NCBI RefSeq assembly: GCF_010728925.1
Contig: NZ_AP022608.1
Coordinates: 5,580,001-5,644,000, forward strand
DNA length: 64,000 bases
Reading direction: 5' to 3'
Source of the DNA: Mycolicibacterium gadium
GTDB lineage: Bacteria > Actinomycetota > Actinomycetes > Mycobacteriales > Mycobacteriaceae
Positions within the stretch are counted from its first letter, which is position 1. Each line of letters starts with the position of its first letter. Below are positions 1-17,081 of the stretch, piece by piece. A program made the translations under genes and the position numbers. Under the pieces are notes generated by a model. That model searched no databases. It was given only the letters and a program-made list of their open reading frames with translations, and had not been told where the DNA came from.

Positions 1-172
1 CGGCATCATGGTCACGATCATCGCGCTGTTCCCTGCCTACATCCTGTGGGCCCCGAACGCACTCTGGAAGTCCTTCGAACTGTTCATCGGCGCGATTCAG
101 GCCTTTATTTTCGCGCTGCTGACCATCCTGTACTTCGGCCAGTCGATGGAGCTCGAAGACGAACACCACTAA
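1..172 (+). CDS. atpB: ATP synthase subunit a, C-terminal end (partial)
   Basis: The 5' end of this gene lies outside the window; the reading frame starts at base 2 and ends with TAA at 170-172. About 56 residues remain: hydrophobic segments typical of the last two helices of the Fo a subunit, then a short acidic, His-rich tail (ELEDEHH). The a subunit forms the proton half-channels against the c ring. The identity is supported by the order that follows (atpE, F, H, A, G, D, C). The conserved Arg helix should lie at or before the window edge and cannot be checked. Confidence 0.9.
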   Translation, partial: GIMVTIIALFPAYILWAPNALWKSFELFIGAIQAFIFALLTILYFGQSMELEDEHH

Positions 173-221
173 CCGACCCGCAATGCTCGAACCAATCACC
201 TGGTAGTTCGAACTGCCAGTT

Positions 222-230
222 ATCAAGGAG
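222..230 (+). promoter_or_regulatory. strong Shine-Dalgarno of atpE
   Basis: AAGGAGG lies at 225-231, 7 bases before the ATG at 239. It is the strongest ribosome binding site in the operon, which fits the need for many c subunits per complex. The 66-base atpB-atpE gap shows no terminator-like hairpin. Confidence 0.6.
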
Positions 231-235
231 GATAA

Positions 236-487
<252 letters not shown>

Positions 488-507
488 CCAGCCGGAAAGC
501 AGAGTTC

Positions 508-1047
508 ATGGTTGACCTGAGCACCACTGCGGCGCTTTCCCGAGAAATCCTTGCGGCGGAGGAAGGCGGTGGGCAGCAGAACTTCCTGCTGCCCAACGGC
601 ACCTTCTTCTTCACGCTGCTCATCTTCCTGATAGTTCTCGGTGTCATCGCCAAATGGGTTGTGCCACCGATCAGCAAAGTGCTTCGCGAGCGCGAAGTCA
701 TGATCGAGAAGACGGCCGAGGACAACAAGCGCGCAGCCCAGCTTCGCGCCGCCGCGGACGCGGATTACCGGAACGTTATGGGCGAGGCCCGGCGCGGGGC
801 GACCAGCGTCCGGGACGAGGCCCGTGCCGAGGGGCGCAAGATCGTCGAGGATGCGCGGGCGAAGGCCAATGCAGAAGTGTCAAAGGTGCTGCAGCAGGCC
901 AACGAGGAATTGACCCAGCAGTCCCTGGCGGTGTCGGGTGAGCTCCAGTCGTCGGTGGATTCGTTGGCGGCGAATCTGGCTAGCCGGGTACTCGGGGTCG
1001 ACGTGACGACTCGTACGGTTCCGGTCTCAACGGGACAGGGACGGTAG
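508..1047 (+). CDS. atpF: ATP synthase subunit b
   Basis: Peripheral-stalk subunit b of 179 residues. An N-terminal stretch is followed by one membrane helix at about residues 30-52, then a long charged, Ala-rich coiled coil to the C terminus. It pairs with the b' part of the following b-delta fusion to form the stator. It starts 20 bases after atpE and ends 4 bases before atpH, so the three are co-transcribed. Confidence 0.95.
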   Translation: MVDLSTTAALSREILAAEEGGGQQNFLLPNGTFFFTLLIFLIVLGVIAKWVVPPISKVLREREVMIEKTAEDNKRAAQLRAAADADYRNVMGEARRGATSVRDEARAEGRKIVEDARAKANAEVSKVLQQANEELTQQSLAVSGELQSSVDSLAANLASRVLGVDVTTRTVPVSTGQGR

Positions 1048-1051
1048 CGAA

Positions 1052-2383
1052 ATGTCGACCTTCGTCGGACAGCTCATCGGCTTCGCGGTCATAGTCTTCC
1101 TGCTCGTGAAGTATGTTGTGCCGCCAGTCCGCTCCATGATGAAGAACCAGCAGGAGACCGTCCGCACCCAGCTCGAGGAGCACTCCGAGGCGGAGAAGAA
1201 GGTCGCGGACGCCGACACCGAACACGCCAGGGCGCTGGAGGAGGCCAAGGCCGAGGCGGCGAAGGTGATCGATGAGGCGCGCCACGATGCTGAGAAGATC
1301 GCCGAACAGCTTCGCGCACAGGCAGACGTCGAGCTTGAGCGCATCAAGGTGCAAGGTGGCCAACAGGTTCAACTGCTGCGCCAGCAGCTCATCCGTGAGC
1401 TGCGGCAAACCCTCGGCGCCGAGTCCGTTCGTCGAGCAAGCGATCTAGTCGCCGACTTCGTCTCCGATCCATCGGAGCAGGCGGCGACAGTGGACCGTTT
1501 CCTGACCGAGCTCGACGAGATGGCCTCCTCGAGTGCCGGATTCGGTAATGTCACGACGGCCAAGCTCCGCCCCGCCAGTCGCGATGCGGTGCGCAACGTC
1601 GTCGAGCGGTTCAACGGGATAGCGTCTGATCTCGAGCCCGACGCGTTAACCGGCCTAGCAAAGGATCTGGCGTCGGTGACCAAGCTCTTACGTACCGAGC
1701 CTGTGTTAGCCAGGCATGTGGCAGATCCTTCCAGCGACTCCGACGCCAAGGTCCAGCTGACCGAGCGACTGCTATCCGGCAAGGTCTCTGATACCGCGCT
1801 CGACATTGTCAAAACCGCTGTGTCGCAGCGTTGGTCCTCCACAGGCGACTTGCTTTACGGAGTGCAGCACATCGCCAGGCTGGCGCTGTTGATGCGCGCG
1901 GAACGCGAAGGTCAGATCGAGGACGTGGAGGACCAGCTGTTCAGGTTCAGTCGCATCCTCGACTCTGAGCCCCAATTGATCACGCTGCTGAGTGATTTCA
2001 GTTCCCCGCTGGACGGTCGAATCAGGCTGCTCAACAATGTGCTTGGGCGCCGCGCAAGCAAGAACGCCGCAGATCTGCTTCGCCAGTCGATCGAGCTGTT
2101 GCACGGTGAGCGTGCTGACGACACCGTTCGCGGGCTGGCGAACTTGGCGGTGTCGCTACGCGGAGAGATCGTCGCGCACGTCCGTGCCGCCGCCCCGCTC
2201 AGCGAGGCGCAAGAGAACCGGCTCACCGAACTGCTCAGCCGCATCTACGGTCACCCAGTCTCACTTCAGCTGAATGTGGATCCCGGGCTGCTGGGCGGCT
2301 TGACGATCGCCGTCGGCGACGAAGTGATCGACGGGGCGCTGTCGTCCAAGCTGGCCGCGGCCGAGACCCATTTGCCCGACTGA
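1052..2383 (+). CDS. atpH: ATP synthase b-delta fusion subunit
   Basis: 443 residues. The N-terminal part is a second b-like subunit (membrane helix at about 5-22, coiled coil to about 110-165). The C-terminal part is the delta domain that caps F1; its end is recognisable from [12 protein letters not shown] residues. Fusion of b' and delta in one chain is typical of mycobacteria and related actinobacteria. It starts 4 bases after atpF and lies 47 bases before atpA. Nothing is broken: the frame is continuous and the length matches the mycobacterial protein (about 446). Confidence 0.95.
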   Translation: MSTFVGQLIGFAVIVFLLVKYVVPPVRSMMKNQQETVRTQLEEHSEAEKKVADADTEHARALEEAKAEAAKVIDEARHDAEKIAEQLRAQADVELERIKVQGGQQVQLLRQQLIRELRQTLGAESVRRASDLVADFVSDPSEQAATVDRFLTELDEMASSSAGFGNVTTAKLRPASRDAVRNVVERFNGIASDLEPDALTGLAKDLASVTKLLRTEPVLARHVADPSSDSDAKVQLTERLLSGKVSDTALDIVKTAVSQRWSSTGDLLYGVQHIARLALLMRAEREGQIEDVEDQLFRFSRILDSEPQLITLLSDFSSPLDGRIRLLNNVLGRRASKNAADLLRQSIELLHGERADDTVRGLANLAVSLRGEIVAHVRAAAPLSEAQENRLTELLSRIYGHPVSLQLNVDPGLLGGLTIAVGDEVIDGALSSKLAAAETHLPD

Positions 2384-2430
2384 CCACGATAACTCCAAAG
2401 ACCGACACACGAATCAGGAAGACAAGAGCC

Positions 2431-4077
2431 ATGGCAGAGTTGACGATCTCCGCGGAGGAGATCCAGGGCGCTATCGAGGAGTACGTAGCCAGCTTCGAGG
2501 CCGAGACCGAGCGTGAAGAGGTCGGCACAGTCATCGACGCGGGCGACGGTATCGCGCACGTTGAGGGCCTCCCATCGGTGATGACGCAGGAGCTTTTGGA
2601 GTTCCCCGGCGGCGTCCTTGGTGTTGCGCTCAACCTCGACGAGCACAGCATCGGTGCGGTGATCCTCGGTGAGTTCGAGAAGATTGAGCAGGGCCAACCG
2701 GTCAAGCGCACCGGTGAGGTCCTCTCGGTGCCGGTCGGTGACGCCTTCTTGGGACGTGTAGTCAACCCGTTGGGCCAGCCGATCGATGGTCGCGGCGAGA
2801 TCGACACAGACGAGCGCCGCGCCCTCGAGCTGCAGGCGCCGTCGGTGGTGCAACGCCAAGGCGTGAGTGAGCCACTGCAGACCGGCATCAAGGCCATCGA
2901 TTCGCAGACGCCGATCGGCCGCGGTCAGCGACAGCTGATCATCGGTGACCGCAAGACCGGTAAGACCGCAGTGTGTGTGGACACGATCCTGAACCAGCGG
3001 CAGAACTGGGAGTCCGGTGACCCCGACCTGCAGGTCCGGTGCGTCTACGTGGCGATCGGCCAGAAGGGCACCACGATCGCCAGCGTGCGTCAAACGCTCG
3101 AAGAGGGCGGCGCGATGGACTACACGACGATCGTCGCCTCACCGGCGTCCGATTCCGCAGGCTTCAAATGGCTGGCGCCCTATACCGGTTCGTCCATTGC
3201 CCAACACTGGATGTATCAGGGCAAGCATGTGCTGATTGTGTTCGACGATCTGACCAAGCAAGCCGAGGCCTACCGCGCCATCTCGCTGCTGCTGCGCCGG
3301 CCACCCGGTCGTGAGGCGTATCCGGGCGACGTGTTCTATCTGCACTCGCGGCTGCTGGAACGCTGCGCCAAGCTGTCTGATGAACTCGGCGGTGGTTCGC
3401 TGACCGGTCTGCCGATCATCGAGACCAAAGCCAACGACATCTCTGCCTACATCCCGACCAACGTCATCTCGATCACCGATGGTCAGTGCTTCCTCGAGAC
3501 GGACCTGTTCAACCAGGGCGTGCGTCCGGCCATCAACGTCGGCGTATCGGTGTCGCGTGTGGGTGGCGCCGCACAGATCAAGGCAATGAAAGAGGTAGCA
3601 GGAAGTCTCCGCCTAGACCTGTCGCAGTACCGCGAGCTGGAGTCGTTTGCGGCGTTCGCCTCCGACCTAGACGAGACGTCCAAGAATCAGTTGGATCGCG
3701 GCGCCCGGCTGGTCGAGTTGCTCAAGCAACCGCAGAACAGTCCCATGCCGGTCGAAGAGCAGGTTGTGGCCATCTTCCTGGGCACACGGGGTCACCTCGA
3801 TTCAGTGCCCATTCAGGATGTCCAGAAGTTCGAGCGGGAGTTCCTCGAGCACGTCAAGGGTTCACACGAAGAGATTCTCAAGGAGATCCGAGAAAGTAAG
3901 AAGCTCTCGGAGGAGCTGGAAAGCAATCTCGAGAATGTGGTGAACGAGTTCAAGAAGGGCTTCGACACCACCGATGGCAGTTCGGTCGTTCCCGATGAGC
4001 ATGTCGACGCGATGGATGAGGGCGACGTCGAAAAGGAATCGGTGAAGGTGCGCAAGCCCAAGCCGAAGAAGAAGTAA
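2431..4077 (+). CDS. atpA: ATP synthase subunit alpha
   Basis: Non-catalytic nucleotide-binding subunit of F1, 548 residues. Walker A GDRKTGKT is at residues 172-179; the alpha signature [14 protein letters not shown] is near residues 369-382. The basic C-terminal tail after about residue 510 (ending [10 protein letters not shown]) is the mycobacterial extension, reported to suppress ATP hydrolysis in these obligate aerobes. It lies 11 bases before atpG. GGAAGAC serves as a weak ribosome binding site. Confidence 0.98.
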   Translation: MAELTISAEEIQGAIEEYVASFEAETEREEVGTVIDAGDGIAHVEGLPSVMTQELLEFPGGVLGVALNLDEHSIGAVILGEFEKIEQGQPVKRTGEVLSVPVGDAFLGRVVNPLGQPIDGRGEIDTDERRALELQAPSVVQRQGVSEPLQTGIKAIDSQTPIGRGQRQLIIGDRKTGKTAVCVDTILNQRQNWESGDPDLQVRCVYVAIGQKGTTIASVRQTLEEGGAMDYTTIVASPASDSAGFKWLAPYTGSSIAQHWMYQGKHVLIVFDDLTKQAEAYRAISLLLRRPPGREAYPGDVFYLHSRLLERCAKLSDELGGGSLTGLPIIETKANDISAYIPTNVISITDGQCFLETDLFNQGVRPAINVGVSVSRVGGAAQIKAMKEVAGSLRLDLSQYRELESFAAFASDLDETSKNQLDRGARLVELLKQPQNSPMPVEEQVVAIFLGTRGHLDSVPIQDVQKFEREFLEHVKGSHEEILKEIRESKKLSEELESNLENVVNEFKKGFDTTDGSSVVPDEHVDAMDEGDVEKESVKVRKPKPKKK

Positions 4078-4088
4078 GGCAACAAGAG

Positions 4089-6580
<2,492 letters not shown>

Positions 6581-6582
6581 CG

Positions 6583-6954
6583 ATGGCCGAAGCCGAACTG
6601 GAGGTCGACATCGTCGCCGTCGAGCGTGAGATCTGGTCGGGCAAGGCGACGTTCCTGTTCACCCGCACGACCGCAGGCGAGATCGGCATTCTGCCCCATC
6701 ACATTCCTTTGGTGGCGCAGTTGGTCGATGACGCCATGGTGCGCGTTGAACGCGAAGGCGAAGACGATCTGAGAATCGCGGTTGACGGCGGCTTCATGTC
6801 GGTGACCGACGAAGGCGTGATCATTCTGGCCGAGTCCGCAGAGCTCGAGTCGGAGATCGATGCCGATGCGGCCAAGAGCGACTCCGAATCCGACGACGCT
6901 GGTACCGCCGCCAGGGGGCGCGCCAGGCTGCGCGCTCTAGGCCAGATCGACTAG
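6583..6954 (+). CDS. atpC: ATP synthase subunit epsilon
   Basis: 123 residues, two bases after the atpD stop. The N-terminal beta-sandwich is well matched ([24 protein letters not shown]). The C-terminal segment is the short mycobacterial helical hairpin ([15 protein letters not shown]). Epsilon couples the rotor to the c ring and restrains ATP hydrolysis. It closes the atp operon proper, though the next gene follows after only 7 bases. Confidence 0.96.
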   Translation: MAEAELEVDIVAVEREIWSGKATFLFTRTTAGEIGILPHHIPLVAQLVDDAMVRVEREGEDDLRIAVDGGFMSVTDEGVIILAESAELESEIDADAAKSDSESDDAGTAARGRARLRALGQID

Positions 6955-6961
6955 CCAGCCG

Positions 6962-7408
6962 ATGAGCGTGTCCATGTTCGTCATGGTCGCGCTGATTGGC
7001 GTCCTGCTGGCGGCCGTTGCCATGATGTGCTACCGGCTGTGGAAGCTTCGGCAGGTCGGCGGTACAGCCGCGATCCTGCGAGATGTTCCTGCCGTCGGTG
7101 GGCACGGATGGCGGCACGGCGTAATGCGGTATCGCGGTGGGGAAGCCGGCTTCTATCGACTGTCCAGCATCCGGTGGTGGCCCGATCGCACGCTGAGCCG
7201 GCGAGGGTTGGAGATCGTGTCACGGCGTGCGCCCCGGGGTGACGAGTTCGACATCATGACAGACGAAATCGTGGTCCTCGAGCTGCGAGACTCGAGCCCC
7301 GAGCGCCGACGCGGCTATGAGGTGGCATTGGATCGCGGCGCGTTGACGGCCTTCTTGTCGTGGGTCGAGTCGAGACCGTCGCCACGCGCGCGACGTCGCA
7401 CGTCTTAA
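6962..7408 (+). CDS. DUF2550 membrane-anchored protein
   Basis: 148 residues: one N-terminal membrane helix (about 5-24), then a basic cytoplasmic domain ending in an Arg-rich tail. It corresponds to Rv1312 by position (directly after atpC) and size. The biochemical role is unknown; the constant position suggests co-expression with ATP synthase. Its TAA overlaps the TAA of the convergent adenosyltransferase gene: TTAA at 7405-7408 supplies both stops. Confidence 0.85.
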   Translation: MSVSMFVMVALIGVLLAAVAMMCYRLWKLRQVGGTAAILRDVPAVGGHGWRHGVMRYRGGEAGFYRLSSIRWWPDRTLSRRGLEIVSRRAPRGDEFDIMTDEIVVLELRDSSPERRRGYEVALDRGALTAFLSWVESRPSPRARRRTS

Positions 7409-7983
7409 CCTGTTGCGGGGCCGCCTGGTTGCCACAACACGTCGCCGTCGGGGTTGGCCACCCTAGACAGAATGAACAGCAGGTCCGAGAGCCGGTTGAG
7501 GTACTTGGCCGGTAGCACGCTGACGGCTTCACCGTGCGTTTCGACCGCAACCCATGCCGACCGTTCGGCCCGCCGCGTCACGGTTCGGGCGACGTGCAGT
7601 AACGCAGATAGCGGTGAACCGCCAGGCAGTACAAAGGAATTCAACGCAGGTAAATCCGCGTTGAACTCGTCGCACCACGCCTCGAGCCGGTCTATATAGC
7701 TCTGCGAGATCCGCAGCGGTGGATGTTCGGGGTTCTCGACCACCGGCGTGGACAGGTCTGCACCTGCGTCGAAGAGATCGTTCTGAATCTGCCTGAGAAC
7801 CTTCAGAACCTGGTCGCTGGGGTTCCCTATCGCGACCGCCACGCCGATGGCTGCATTGGTTTCGTCACAGTCGGCGTAGGCCGCGAGCCGGGCGTCATTC
7901 TTTGACACCCGACTGAAATCGCTGAGTCCAGTGGTCCCGTCATCACCCGTCCGCGTGTAGATACGGGTCAGATGAACTGCCAT
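7405..7983 (-). CDS. pduO: PduO-type cob(I)alamin adenosyltransferase
   Basis: Transfers the adenosyl group of ATP to cob(I)alamin, giving the coenzyme used by methylmalonyl-CoA mutase. The N-terminal ATP-binding motif [11 protein letters not shown] and the later NSFVLPGGS and R-x-x-ER motifs define the PduO family (Rv1314c orthologue). I start at the ATG at 7981-7983 ([13 protein letters not shown]); an upstream in-frame start would add 17 unlike residues. The 192-residue length is normal. The epimerase at 22.1 kb uses the same methylmalonyl-CoA branch. Confidence 0.9.
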   Translation of the reverse strand: MAVHLTRIYTRTGDDGTTGLSDFSRVSKNDARLAAYADCDETNAAIGVAVAIGNPSDQVLKVLRQIQNDLFDAGADLSTPVVENPEHPPLRISQSYIDRLEAWCDEFNADLPALNSFVLPGGSPLSALLHVARTVTRRAERSAWVAVETHGEAVSVLPAKYLNRLSDLLFILSRVANPDGDVLWQPGGPATG

Positions 7984-8063
7984 GTGGAAACCGTACCGGA
8001 GAAGGTGGCTGGAAAGCTGTCGGGAAACTGACACGGCCCACGCCGCTGTTTACACTGGCCCGC

Positions 8064-9317
8064 GTGAGCGAGCGATTCGTGGTGACCGGTGGAAACCGGT
8101 TAGCAGGCGAAGTTGCCGTCGGGGGGGCAAAGAATAGTGTTCTGAAGCTGATGGCGGCATCGCTGCTGGCAGAGGGCACCAGCACGATCACGAACTGTCC
8201 CGACATTCTTGATGTGCCGCTAATGGCCGAGGTACTGCGCGGCCTCGGCGCGACCGTCGAGCTCGATGGCGACGTCGTGCGGATCACCTCGCCCGATGAA
8301 CCCAAGTACGACGCGGATTTCGCCGCGGTTCGTCAGTTCCGTGCATCAGTGTGTGTGCTCGGCCCGCTGGTTGGGCGCTGCAAACGCGCGAAGGTCGCCC
8401 TGCCCGGCGGTGATGCGATCGGGTCGCGGCCGCTGGATATGCATCAGGCCGGACTTCGTCAGCTGGGCGCGCGATGCAATATCGAACACGGTTGCGTTGT
8501 CGCCGAGGCGGATCACCTGCGAGGCGCAGAGATTCAGCTGGAGTTTCCGTCGGTGGGTGCCACCGAGAACATCTTGATGGCGGCGGTCGTCGCCGAGGGT
8601 GTCACGACCATTCACAACGCCGCGCGTGAGCCCGACGTCGTCGATCTGTGCACGATGCTCAGCCAGATGGGCGCACAGATCTCGGGTGCAGGCACATCGA
8701 CCATGACGATCACGGGGGTCGACCGCCTGCATCCGACCGAGCACCGGGTCATCGGTGACCGCATCGTGGCGGCGACGTGGGGTATCGCGGCCGCCATGAC
8801 CCGCGGGGACATCTCCGTCACTGGTGTCGACCCACAGCATCTGCAGTTGGTGCTGCACAAGCTTCACGATGCCGGCGCGACCGTCACCCAGGACGACAAT
8901 GGGTTCCGGGTGGTCCAGTACGAGCGGCCGAAGGCGGTCAACGTCGCCACGCTGCCGTTCCCGGGCTTCCCGACGGACCTGCAGCCGATGGCAATCGGCT
9001 TGGCGGCCATCGCCGACGGCACCTCGATGATCACCGAGAACGTCTTCGAGGCGCGGTTCCGCTTTGTCGAGGAAATGATCCGGCTGGGCGCCGACGCCCG
9101 CACAGACGGTCACCACGCGGTGATACGGGGGATTCCGCAGTTGTCCAGTGCCCCGGTGTGGTCGTCGGACATCCGCGCAGGCGCCGGGTTGGTCCTGGCC
9201 GGGCTGGTCGCCGACGGCGACACCGAAGTCCACGACGTGTTCCACATCGACCGCGGTTACCCGCTGTTCGTGGAGAATTTGACCAGCCTTGGGGCGGAGA
9301 TCGAGCGCATCGCGTAG
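8064..9317 (+). CDS. murA: UDP-N-acetylglucosamine 1-carboxyvinyltransferase
   Basis: First committed step of peptidoglycan synthesis: transfers enolpyruvate from PEP to UDP-GlcNAc. 417 residues, GTG start. [10 protein letters not shown] at residues 20-29 holds the catalytic Lys/Asn pair. Residue 117 (in [11 protein letters not shown]) is Asp where most bacteria have the fosfomycin-reactive Cys; this is normal for mycobacteria and explains intrinsic fosfomycin resistance. The gene sits directly upstream of the rrn operon, as in all mycobacteria I know, so some rrn transcription may start within it. Confidence 0.97.
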   Translation: MSERFVVTGGNRLAGEVAVGGAKNSVLKLMAASLLAEGTSTITNCPDILDVPLMAEVLRGLGATVELDGDVVRITSPDEPKYDADFAAVRQFRASVCVLGPLVGRCKRAKVALPGGDAIGSRPLDMHQAGLRQLGARCNIEHGCVVAEADHLRGAEIQLEFPSVGATENILMAAVVAEGVTTIHNAAREPDVVDLCTMLSQMGAQISGAGTSTMTITGVDRLHPTEHRVIGDRIVAATWGIAAAMTRGDISVTGVDPQHLQLVLHKLHDAGATVTQDDNGFRVVQYERPKAVNVATLPFPGFPTDLQPMAIGLAAIADGTSMITENVFEARFRFVEEMIRLGADARTDGHHAVIRGIPQLSSAPVWSSDIRAGAGLVLAGLVADGDTEVHDVFHIDRGYPLFVENLTSLGAEIERIA

Positions 9318-9334
9318 GGCTCGGAGGCCCGGGT

Positions 9335-9363
9335 TTGGGACTGGGTCGTTGAAGGCGTACTAT
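9335..9363 (+). promoter_or_regulatory. candidate upstream rrn promoter
   Basis: TTGGGA (9335-9340), a 17-base spacer, then TACTAT (9358-9363). It lies 17 bases after the murA stop. Multiple promoters between murA and 16S are usual in mycobacteria. The -35 match is only moderate. Confidence 0.45.
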
Positions 9364-9412
9364 TTTGTCCAGAAGCCAAGGGCCCCAGTCCAAATGGATC
9401 GGCGGACCGGGT

Positions 9413-9441
9413 TTGACCTCTCTGACCACATGGAGTACAGT
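9413..9441 (+). promoter_or_regulatory. principal rrn promoter
   Basis: TTGACC (9413-9418), exactly 17 bases, then TACAGT (9436-9441). The predicted start is near 9448-9449. Its position just before the conserved leader sequence matches the mycobacterial P-CL1 type promoter. Confidence 0.7.
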
Positions 9442-9448
9442 GGCAGGG

Positions 9449-9636
9449 TTGCCTGAAAACCGGGTGTGTTGTTTGAGAACTCAATAGTGTGTTTGGTGGT
9501 TTTTGTTTGTTGTTGTTTTTGGTCTGCCTCTTTTTCCCGTTTAGGGGTGGGCTGTTTTTTTGATGCCAGTTTTTGGTGTCGTGTTTGAGTGTCAGGCTTG
9601 TTCTGATTCGAATTCACCTGTCTGTTGATGGGTTGT
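9449..9636 (+). promoter_or_regulatory. rrn leader with boxA-like antitermination element
   Basis: The leader contains GTTTGAGAACTCAATAGTGT at about 9471-9490, the conserved mycobacterial boxA region, then a T-rich stretch (about 9490-9560) up to the 16S. No protein-coding gene lies between the murA stop at 9317 and the mature 16S start. The element should load Nus factors that prevent premature termination. Confidence 0.65.
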
Positions 9637-14659
<5,023 letters not shown>

Positions 14660-14768
14660 CACACTCGCAACCACACCCAACCACAAACCACACCCACCCC
14701 ACCACCAAATAACCACGGGGACACAAGAACTCCCACCACCAGTGGGTCACTTTGACAAGTGAATACAG
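14660..14768 (+). other. 23S-5S spacer
   Basis: 109 bases, C- and A-rich at first (ACACCCAACC repeats near 14671-14705), no gene. It links the 23S 3' end to the 5S start at 14769. Confidence 0.8.
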
Positions 14769-14885
14769 TTACGGCGGTCAATAGCGGCAGGGAAACGCCC
14801 GGACCCATCCCGAACCCGGAAGCTAAGCCTGCCAGCGCCGATGATACTACCCAACCCGGGTGGAAAAGTAGGACACCGCCGAACA
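14769..14885 (+). rRNA. rrf: 5S ribosomal RNA
   Basis: TTACGGCGGTCAATAGCGG at the start pairs with CCGCCGAA at the end. The internal block CCATCCCGAACCCGGAAGCT is the standard 5S signature. About 117 bases. Its end is only 4 bases from the stop codon of the convergent ogt gene. Confidence 0.95.
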
Positions 14886-14889
14886 CAAA

Positions 14890-15450
14890 TTAAGCCCTAT
14901 GCCCCCCAATTCTGTTGGGGGGCATAGGCATTTGTGGGGGTAGCGTGAGTTGGAACAACGTCTGCGCCGTGCCATTGTGCGCCTTCTCCATGTCGAGCAG
15001 TGCGCGCTTGCGGTCCAATCCGCCGCCGTATCCGGTGAGACTGCCGTTGGATCCGATTACCCGATGGCAGGGCACGATGATGCCGATCGGGTTGTGGCCA
15101 TTGGCCAGGCCGACCGCCCGAAACGCACCGGGTGTGCCGATCTGCCTTGCGATCTCGCCGTACGTCCGAGTCTCGCCATAGGGAATCGTGAGCAGAGCAG
15201 CCCACACCCGGCGCTGGAAAGCGGTGCCGATGAGATCGAGGCTCAGATCGAAATCGGTTCTCTCCCGGGCGAAGTACGCCTCGAGCTGCTCCACGGCATC
15301 GGAGAACGCCGTGTCGTCGTTTTCCCATCCGTCGCGGCTCGGCTCATAGGTCTGATCGACCATCCGCAAGTGCCGCAACCGTCCGCCCCTGCCAGCCAGG
15401 GTGAGCAGGCCGACGGGACTATCGACGGCGCGGAATTGCAGGGTTTCCAT
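14890..15450 (-). CDS. ogt: methylated-DNA--protein-cysteine methyltransferase
   Basis: Suicide repair enzyme that removes methyl groups from O6-methylguanine. The PCHRV active-site motif (IIVPCHRVIG) and the helix-turn-helix GTAFQRRVWAAL are clear. The start at 15450 (METLQFRAVDSP) overlaps the alkA stop by one base (TGATG), suggesting translational coupling. After the usual C terminus the frame continues about 20 residues, Pro- and Met-rich, through the rrn terminator hairpin. The 186-residue product is therefore longer than the M. tuberculosis protein (165). Confidence 0.93.
   Translation of the reverse strand: METLQFRAVDSPVGLLTLAGRGGRLRHLRMVDQTYEPSRDGWENDDTAFSDAVEQLEAYFARERTDFDLSLDLIGTAFQRRVWAALLTIPYGETRTYGEIARQIGTPGAFRAVGLANGHNPIGIIVPCHRVIGSNGSLTGYGGGLDRKRALLDMEKAHNGTAQTLFQLTLPPQMPMPPNRIGGHRA
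14896..14928. terminator. rrn terminator hairpin, inside the ogt 3' end
   Basis: A perfect 14-base-pair stem (CCTATGCCCCCCAA at 14896-14909 against TTGGGGGGCATAGG at 14915-14928) with a 5-base loop. It lies 11 bases after 5S and has no strong T tract, as is common in mycobacteria. The same bases code for the last residues of ogt on the other strand, so it is not a free intergenic terminator. Confidence 0.8.
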
Positions 15451-16934
15451 CACTTCTCCTTCGGCGGCCATTCGTTGACCGCGTGATCCAGTGCTGTCCA
15501 CAAATGCTGGGTGGCATAGGACCGCCACGGTCGCCATTGCATGCTGTGTTCAGTGAGCGGACGCGGCTCTGTCGGTATGCCCAACTGCTCTGCCGCGATC
15601 CGCACTCCGAGGTCACTGGAGGGAAAGGCGTCTGGGTCGCCGAGGCCGCGCATCGCGATGACCTCGGCGGTCCATGGGCCGATGCCGGGCAGTTCCAGGA
15701 GTTGCGCGCGCGCACGATCCCAGTCGCATCCGGCGTCGAGCACCACATCCCGCGTGGCCAACGCCCTGATCAGCGTGGTCAGCGTCCGCTTGCGGGACTT
15801 CGGAAAGGCCAGGTGCGCCGGGTCGATCTCAGCGAGATCCTCGACCGCGGGGAACACATGCGTGAGGCCGCCATCCGCATCGGCGACGGGCTGACCGTAG
15901 GCGGTCACGAGACGGGCGGCGTGGGTGCGTGCGGCCTTGACGGACACCTGCTGGCCGAGCACGACCCGTAGTGCCAGCTCCTGCTCGTCGACTGTCCGCG
16001 GGATTCGCTGCCCCGGCGCCTTGGCGACCAACGCACTGAGGTCCGCGTCGGCGCCGAGTGCGTCGACGACCGCCTCCGGATCGGCGTCCAAGTCCAGCAG
16101 ACGCCGGCATCGTGCTATCGCCGCGGCGAGATCCCGAAAGTCGTCCAACCTGATCTCGCACTTCACATGATCGGGTTGTGGTGTGAGACTGACGATTCCG
16201 TTGCCATTCGCCAATCGCAGCGTCCGCCGGTAGCTGCCCGCACGCACCTCCTCGACGCCCGGCACTGCGCTCGCCGCCAGGTGGCCGAACAGCCCCTCGT
16301 ATGCGAACGGCATGCGCACCGGTAGGCGCAGTGACAACGCGCCCGTCGCGCTCTCCCCGCGCCCGAACCTCGAACATGCCCGCTGTCGTAGCGCGGTCGG
16401 CGTCAGGTCGCATACCGCACGCACCGTGTCGTTGAACTGGCGGATGCTGGAGAAGCCCGCCGCGAATGCGACGTCGCTGAACGGCAATTCGGTCGTTTCG
16501 ATCAGCACACGAGCGGTCTGAGCGCGCTGCGCTCGAGCGAGCGCAAGAGGATTCGCCCCAACCTCGGCCTGCAGCAGCCGTTCGAGCTGACGCGTGGTGT
16601 ATCCGACGCGAGCAGCCAGGCCCGCGACGCCCTCACGGTCGACTGTGCCATCCGTGATGAGTCGCATCGCCCGCGCTACAACGTCGCCACGCACGTTCCA
16701 CTCCGGCGACCCCGGTGAGGCGTCTGGCCGGCATCGCTTGCAAGCGCGAAAGCCGGCTTTCTGAGCGGCGGCGGCAGTGGGGTAAAACCGCATGTTGCGG
16801 GCATACGGCGGGCGCACCGGACAGCTGGGCCTGCAGTAGATCTTCGTGGTCAGCACGGCGGTGACGAACCAGCCGTCGAACCGCGCGTCCTTGGACTGGA
16901 CGGCTCGGTAACACCGGTCGAAATCTTCGTGCAC
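15450..16934 (-). CDS. alkA: Ada-AlkA fusion: methylphosphotriester sensor and 3-methyladenine glycosylase
   Basis: 494 residues in three parts. Residues 1-80 are the Ada zinc domain, with Cys in IYCRPSCP and FRACKRC. About 85-190 is an AraC-type DNA-binding domain. About 200-494 is AlkA, with helix-hairpin-helix LPGIGPWTAEV and catalytic Asp in PSSDLGV. It lacks the Ada methyltransferase domain; that function is the next gene, ogt. The sensor presumably activates its own operon after methylation of the first domain. Same architecture as Rv1317c (496 residues). Confidence 0.94.
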   Translation of the reverse strand: MHEDFDRCYRAVQSKDARFDGWFVTAVLTTKIYCRPSCPVRPPYARNMRFYPTAAAAQKAGFRACKRCRPDASPGSPEWNVRGDVVARAMRLITDGTVDREGVAGLAARVGYTTRQLERLLQAEVGANPLALARAQRAQTARVLIETTELPFSDVAFAAGFSSIRQFNDTVRAVCDLTPTALRQRACSRFGRGESATGALSLRLPVRMPFAYEGLFGHLAASAVPGVEEVRAGSYRRTLRLANGNGIVSLTPQPDHVKCEIRLDDFRDLAAAIARCRRLLDLDADPEAVVDALGADADLSALVAKAPGQRIPRTVDEQELALRVVLGQQVSVKAARTHAARLVTAYGQPVADADGGLTHVFPAVEDLAEIDPAHLAFPKSRKRTLTTLIRALATRDVVLDAGCDWDRARAQLLELPGIGPWTAEVIAMRGLGDPDAFPSSDLGVRIAAEQLGIPTEPRPLTEHSMQWRPWRSYATQHLWTALDHAVNEWPPKEK

Positions 16935-17081
16935 AGGTCAACGATTACACGTGCCCACCGACATCACTGGCGGAAAACCGACATCGTCGTGGGGCGCCGA
17001 TTTCGAGGCGCTAACGATCTCGTCAAATGTCGGCATCTGTCCTCGCATTGCCGACCAGATCGTGCTCTGGTGGATGGAGTG

